From contig NC_064759.1 of the NCBI RefSeq assembly GCF_011397635.1, positions 11,800,428 through 11,864,427 on the forward strand: a stretch of 64,000 nucleotides of DNA. The letters are read 5' to 3'. Of the stretch, positions 59,268 to 64,000 are shown one piece after another. This stretch comes from Epinephelus fuscoguttatus (Eukaryota > Chordata > Actinopteri > Perciformes > Serranidae). The notes beneath the pieces are model-generated. The model was not told the DNA's origin. It saw only the letters and a list, made by a program, of their open reading frames with translations, and searched no databases. Positions within the stretch are counted from its first letter, which is position 1. Each line of letters begins with the position of its first letter. Made by a program: the position numbers and the translations under genes.

Positions 59268-61052
59268 TAGGGATGCACCGAATATTTGGTAACTGATTAT
59301 ATTCGGCCGAATATTGCAAAAAACCCCACACATTCGGTATTCGGTGGAATAAGTGAAAAGCAAGGGCAAATAATAGCGGCGTGTTTTGATAACGCAATCA
59401 AACAGCGTATGTGACAGACGGAGTAAAATGTCGGCAGTGTGGCGATGTTTTACTCCGTCCGTCATCGCACATTTGCGACTAAAAATAGTTTTGTGTGACC
59501 AAAATAAATCATTCAGCACACTGTGCGAGTACAGTGTTTAAACCAGCAGCAGAAACGAAAGGCGAATCCCACCAGCTGTGGGTCACAGACACAGACAGGA
59601 ATGTATTCCTGTCAAATACGGCAGCCATAGTGCTTTGCGGCGCAAGATAAGGCTTACCGGCGACGGAGAAGTCCGGCTCCAATAATGTCCTCTTCTTGGT
59701 GTCATGACTGCCCAGTAGTACCTGAACAGCCGAGCCGTGGCGGCACACAAGTATGTGACGTGTCAGAGGAAGCAGGCCGTTCACATTTCTCTCTTTGTGG
59801 CAGTTAACGGTCCACAAACCTCTCCACACTTTAGGGACTGTTCTTTACTTATGAAGGGACTGTTCTTTACTTGTCAGGGGAGGAGGGTGGCTGGTTGATT
59901 CTTATTTCATTTATTTATTTTATTTTGATCCCCCCTATGTTAATCACTTATTGATGCTGTTTTTGAAGTATGAATAAGTCAATAAGTAATTTATTCCATT
60001 GAAATATCATTGATGTATTATAGAAAAGTGATTTATCTTTTTATCAATGACAAAAGGCACATCTGCCTCATGTTTGCTGTGGTATCATGATACCTGTGAG
60101 ATACACTGTAAAAACATTGCCACTACACAAACAAAGAATAAGTGAAAAATGAATTATCTTCCTAGTCTGTCCCACACAATTGTCCCATATTAATTACAGA
60201 TTTCATGCATTTTTACACCATGGAGACTTTATATTAAGTTTGAAAGCAGCACTCAGCACTAGTCTAGATTAATAAGACTGAGGTGCTATCTAAGAATCCA
60301 GATCCAATAATGCACCAAGAATAGTGAAGAGCTGGTAGATCAGGACAGTGACTGTTAATACAGCAGAATGACTAAACAGACGAAATGACCTCAGAATATT
60401 TTCTGTACCCTGTTTACTTCACTCTCAGGTCCTAGTGTCAGCTGTTCTCACAGCTCCTCTAGCTGCTGCTGCTGTTGTTGTCATGTCATACACAAAACAA
60501 TAATCACAATATCAACAACAGTTTATTTAATCTACATTATCTCTGATCAAAGACTGCTGCTCTATGCTCTGATATTCAGAAGGAGATTATGAAGTGACTG
60601 AACAGCCTGTTTACTCATCAAAACATTGCTTCATGAAGGAGGCTCTGAGATTTCAATCAAAATATAAAATTAAATCACTTGAGTGTTGAAGCACAATTAC
60701 ATTCATGAATTTGGTAAAGACAGACCAACCTACAACCTGTCACTGAATCAGAAGAGCAGACATGTCAAACTCAGGCCCGTACAATTATATCCAGCTGCCA
60801 AAATATATCATATCATGACTGCTGCCAGTGTACAGGACCACACAGTGATTTATGACCAACACTGCAGCGACCAGTGTGATCTCAACTCTCTGATCAAAAC
60901 AAACAGTGCGAACGTGCATGAATGTCTGCTTTTTTGCAATATTCGGCCGAATATATTTGGTGCATCCCTAGTATTTGGTATTCGTTGGTATTCAGCCAAA
61001 TGTTTCATTTTATTTGGCTTTGGCCACAAATTTTTGTTTCGGTGCATCCCTA
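59268..61052. mobile_element. Non-autonomous hAT element
   Basis: Ends 'TAGGGATGCACCGAATATT' and, at the right, 'TTCGGTGCATCCCTA' are inverted copies and of the type known from hAT elements in fish. The flanks are an 8-base near-duplication: CAGTGAAG (59260-59267) and CAATGAAG (61053-61060), as expected for hAT insertion. A second right-type end ('GGTGCATCCCTA' at 60959-60970) lies 82 bases before the outer one. No transposase ORF is present. Much of the interior (60094-60917) is an inverted copy of the left flank. Confidence 0.82.
60094..60917 (-). repeat. Right arm of the 826 bp inverted repeat (inside the hAT element)
   Basis: Reverse complement of 58353-59178 with about 97% identity by eye. 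It includes the (CAG)n/(CTG)n stretch with one repeat fewer. Confidence 0.92.
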
Positions 61053-61433
61053 CAATGAAGTAACCCTTCACATTTCTGTGGTTTATAGGTAATGAGCTGA
61101 AAATGAAGGTAATCGAAATGCATTTGAATTGCAGTTAATTATTTCTCATAGACAACACTGCAAAAATTATATTGACAAAAAAATAACAGTGATTAAACAA
61201 GGCTTATAGAAATGGATTTAAACTTGGGCCAAGCCATTGACCAGCTGAGTACATTTTACTTTTATCTCATCCATACCCTTATTTGTGTGGTTCATAATGA
61301 TTCTGACTTTATCACTGATAAGTGATAGTTAGCATAGTCAGTGTGCTACCTGCAGGAGATTCAGAGTCTTTGCTGTTTGTGCTCATCAGTGAATAATTTT
61401 TTTTCCTTCTGTTTTTCTGCACTGCTGTTAAAG
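61053..61433 (+). other. Intron of the candidate unit
   Basis: No feature recognised. Confidence 0.45.
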
Positions 61434-61628
61434 GCCACCAAGGTGGAATTCTCTAATCGATGGACTTATTCTGCCACACGGATCTGGCAAAGATCACCAG
61501 TCCTCATCGTCCACTCACCTGAGGTGCTCCTGAGGAAGTGGAACCTTCAAAGGAACCCTCGACTAAAGATGGGAAAGAAGAAAGAAGGAAAGCTGTGACT
61601 ACACGAAGACATGATGATGGTGCTGAGG
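61434..61628 (+). CDS. Candidate exon of an unknown gene (acidic/basic repeat protein)
   Basis: Acceptor 'CTGCTGTTAAAG|GCCACC'; donor 'GCTGAG|GGTAAGTC' with one base of phase overhang (exon ends at 61628). The frame that joins the next exon reads GAPEEVEPSKEPSTKDGKEE, RRKAVTTRRHDDGAE and then D across the splice. In that frame a TGA lies at 61520-61522, and the ATG at 61460 is upstream of it. The true start must therefore lie elsewhere, or an internal acceptor (for example at 61523) is used. The motif RRHDDG recurs as QRHDDDG in the exon at 63646. No known family is recognised. Confidence 0.4.
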
Positions 61629-62022
61629 GTAAGTCTTGAGTCAATCCCAATTCCTATCTTAACCCTCAATCTTAATTTTGAAGCTCAACTCTCAATCTCA
61701 CCAGCCCTCAAAACCAAGTGTTAAGGGCTATCTTGTGACTTTAAAATGGGACACCCCTCAAAGGCAAATACGTTTTAAGACTATCAGGGGCAGCAATATG
61801 CCAAAACTCCGTCCACTCTGTGAATTATCAGTATCATTAATCAGTAGTTGTTGACAAAAAGACGCAACAAGTTTTTTTCTCAACACTTTATTTCAATTCT
61901 TGTACAAAACAAGCAGTGACAGACATGAACAGAACAAATATGCCAGGGTTAAGAAAAAAGAAAGAGATATAAAATAAACAAATTAATAAATAAAAGTTCA
62001 GTAGCTCAAACAATTAAATTGT

Positions 62023-62271
62023 TTACATATTTTCCGAGTCTTTATAGCTTTGGAGTTTGTGGAGTGCTGAAGCGGTTTCTAAGTATTGCTGCATTTCATT
62101 CATAAAAATTGCGTACAAGTTTTTTCTGTTACAAAATTTTCTCTTATGAGTATGGAATTTCACTAAGATAATAAATAGATTAATGATATGGAATTGTGTT
62201 TGTTTTGAAATGCTGACATCATAAAATCCAAACGGCACATCTTTGTACAGTAGTGAAAATAGAACATACAT
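62023..62271 (-). pseudogene. Possible L1-type ORF2 C-terminal fragment inside the TIR element
   Basis: An 82-codon minus-strand frame containing QTQFHIINLFIILVKFHTHK, RKFCNRKNLYAIFMNEMQQY and LETASALHK. The pattern 'INL-I-L-KFHIHK-K-----K--F--F--E---Y' is what I remember from the extreme C-terminus of L1/Tx1-type LINE ORF2 proteins in fish. The rest of ORF2 is absent. Identification is tentative. Confidence 0.4.
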
Positions 62272-62460
62272 GTTGCAACGAATATACTAGGCGCAGCTCC
62301 AAAACAAATGTACAGTTACCAAACAATCTTCGACAATGCCGTCTGCAGCTGTGCTGATTTCATATTGAAACAGAATGCTTGATCACTAGGGGAACAGTTG
62401 CCATTGTGACTGAGAATTATGTTATGAATATGAACAGTTCACAAGTTACAAATTACTCAC

Positions 62461-62556
62461 TCCCATAGGTTTTTTTGGAGCCTGCTTGCTTTTTGTAAAC
62501 TTGTCTTCATTGGTGGCCCTGAAATGAATGAGGGCTTGTGTTTTGTCTTGTGGCCC
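62461..62556 (-). pseudogene. Myb/SANT-like exon remnant inside the TIR element, minus strand
   Basis: On the minus strand an acceptor ('TTCCATTTCAG|GGCC') and a donor ('CTATGGGA|GTGAGT') bound a frame reading QDKTQALIHFRATNEDKFTK and SRLQKNLW. This resembles the first part of Myb/SANT-like DNA-binding domains found in transposon accessory proteins (L-I-x-x-R-A-x-x-x-x-x-F). A possible upstream exon at 63239-63195 (minus) starts MQDGGDKRKEAELL before GTGAGT. The two do not join in the Myb frame with the simplest splice, so the unit is probably decayed. Confidence 0.4.
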
Positions 62557-63481
62557 TGAAATGGAACAGAGATAACAGCATTACTTTCTTTTCTTTTATA
62601 TTTTTTTTTTGGGCTACCTGTCAGGTATTCGTTAAGTTATTAGTTTAGTTTCCTGCAGTATTGCAAGTATTATCACAATGAATGGTTAACATCCAGCAGA
62701 ACTGGTGAGGCTGTTTACACAGTCACACAAGTGTTATATGGTGAATTTCATCCACGTTAACATTTCACTCTTTGGGTTTTAAGTTGATATTTAACCAAAT
62801 AAGCTGTACCACAACAACCGACGTAACTTATTCAGCGGAAAGTCACCAGATAATACGTTGACTAACGTTAACCTGCAGCTGTAACGTTACCAGCTGCAGA
62901 CTCTACGGCTACAGGAGATGACACCGTCCTGTCATCTTACAAAAATGTCGATGCAAACATTTCACGTATATTAAAACAACTTAACAACTACATTATCACT
63001 GAGAAAAATGACTTTCGTAACTGAATGACAGTATACTCGGTTATCAGAGAACCGGGGCAGGCAAGCCATCACCCGCGAGCAAAAATATGTGTGATACGCT
63101 ACAAAGAGGTCTATAGACCATAAAATGACATTAAACTAAGATAATACAATGGTTATCATAATTTTAAAACAACTATTAACAAGGAAAATACTCACATTAA
63201 TAACTCTGCTTCCTTACGCTTGTCACCACCATCTTGCATTGACTGAATCGTCTGTACTCGGCCGGGTTTGGCTGGGCTCAGTGGATGATACGCAAAGGAT
63301 TCTGGGATAGATCTCACCAGCAAGGGTGGTCCTGGAAAATCTTAAAAGTGAGGGCCATACAGCCCTTATTCTTGACCCTCAATTCAACACTCTGAGAATT
63401 GGGACAGCACTAGCACTTCACGGAGCACGGATTTTTGAGACTGTGGGTTAAGATTGAGGGTTAAGATAGGAATTGGGATTG

Positions 63482-64000
63482 GGCCTTTGTGTTGTAAACA
63501 CCAGATAGAAAGGGTCATTGAATGGTCTGGGCCCTAAATATATTTCAGAAATGCTCAATGTTTATGACTGTTTTGGAACCAGCTCACTATGGATCAAATC
63601 ATGTGGTCAAAAGATATGTCTGTACTAACATCAGCTGTCTTACAGATGGAGCTCTGCCACATCCGTCCCCCACAAGTTCTCGTCCCCCACAAGTTCTTTT
63701 GCACCGAAAGAAAGCACAAAGACATGATGACGATGGGAGTGATGGTGATGATGAGAGTGATGGTGATGAGGGTAAGTCCTGGTGTTGTGAACATTAGATA
63801 GAAAAGAGGACATTACATCAGTTGTCAGGTCTTGATGTTGGCATCCAGTCAGATGCACAATTAAATTTAAAGTTTGACTTATTGTCTACAGGTCACTGAA
63901 TGGTCTGGGCCCTAAATATTTTTCAGAAATGCTCAATGTTTATGACTGTTTTGGAACCAGCTCACTATGGATCAAATCATGTGGTCAAAAGATTTCTCTA
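63482..64000 (+). repeat. 379 bp tandem unit containing an exon, continuing past the window end
   Basis: 'GAATGGTCTGGGCCCTAAAT' starts at 63519 and again at 63898; the two copies stay nearly identical for the ~100 bases available before the window ends. The piece 63487-63520 also matches 63778-63900 ('TGTTGTAAACACCAGATAGA' against 'TGTTGTGAACATTAGATAGA'). The unit is an exon plus its flanking intron. Confidence 0.85.
63646..63771 (+). CDS. Candidate 42-codon exon in a tandem unit (acidic repeat)
   Basis: Acceptor 'GCTGTCTTACAG|ATGGAG'; donor 'GATGAGG|GTAAGTCC'. The exon is 126 bases and phase 1 at both ends, so copies can be added or skipped without shifting the frame. It reads (D)GALPHPSPTSSRPPQVLLHR, KKAQRHDDDGSDGDDESDGD and E. 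The internal duplication SSRPPQV/SPTSSR reflects a repeated CCCCCACAAGTTCT. The matching intron start at 63898 implies at least one more copy outside the window. No family is recognised. Confidence 0.45.

Larger units (their letters stand above)
61642..63481. mobile_element. 1.84 kb DNA element with perfect 34 bp terminal inverted repeats
   Basis: 61642-61675 and 63448-63481 are perfect reverse complements. They begin 'CAATCCCAATTCCTATCTTA' and end '...CTTAA'. The element sits 13 bases after the donor of the exon at 61434. The homologous position in the tandem unit at 63772 has no insertion (it reads straight from GTAAGTCCTGG into TGTTGTGAAC), so the target is an empty site. A perfect TIR indicates a young insertion. 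The interior carries exon-like minus-strand pieces and an L1-like fragment, listed separately. The family is not assigned. Confidence 0.85.

Overview
The window is vertebrate nuclear DNA. It has large introns with GT..AG splice sites, very frequent (CA)n/(TG)n microsatellites, tRNA-derived SINEs, LINE fragments and many DNA-transposon derivatives. The repeat types (a SINE with the tail 'CCCTTTGCTGCATGTCA', and elements with the ends 'AAGGTCCAGTGTGTAGG' and 'TAGGGATGCACCGAA') are ones I associate with spiny-rayed (percomorph) teleost fish. Two protein-coding genes are firmly recognised, both on the + strand and in the order known from human 9q31: nr4a3 (NOR-1, an orphan nuclear receptor) and stx17 (syntaxin 17, the autophagosomal SNARE).

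Layout. Positions 1-2350 are intergenic, with a SINE and a tandem array derived from its 3' flank. A cAMP-response-element cluster near 2407-2441 and a TATA-like box mark the nr4a3 promoter. Two non-coding 5' exons (about 2500-2872 and 5778-5951) precede six coding exons between 9951 and 22446. These join in frame to 588 residues plus a stop. The 3' UTR probably runs to about 24.17 kb. Positions 24.2-30 kb are intergenic and repeat-rich, with a ~380 bp tandem triplication. A non-coding exon ending at 30247 probably starts stx17. Five coding exons (31964-40005) join in frame to 218 residues, covering the N-terminal helical region and the whole SNARE motif. The exon for the C-terminal double membrane hairpin could not be found in the remaining 24 kb.

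From 40.6 kb onward the window is almost all repeats: a TIR element interrupted by a LINE, a LINE-1-type ORF1 fragment, a partly duplicated intronless PTEN pseudogene fragment on the minus strand, a 1.27 kb TIR element, a 5.9 kb satellite with higher-order structure (48.2-54.1 kb), and an L2-like LINE. From 57.6 kb there is a possible further + strand transcription unit. It has a CCAAT-containing first exon and at least two exons whose reading frames join across the splice. One of these lies in a 379 bp tandem unit that continues past the window end. A hAT element carrying an inverted copy of the neighbouring 826 bp, and a second DNA element with 34 bp perfect terminal repeats, lie inside this unit.

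Most notable: (1) the satellite carries nine perfect AGGTCA-A-AGGTCA direct repeats, which also contain the NR4A monomer site, 26-31 kb downstream of nr4a3; (2) the stx17 membrane-anchor exon is missing; (3) the hAT element holds a ~97% identical inverted copy of its own flank; (4) a PTEN pseudogene; (5) a tandem phase-1 exon encoding acidic Asp/Gly/Ser repeats. Sequence comparisons were made by eye and from memory of the families, so percentages and repeat boundaries are approximate.
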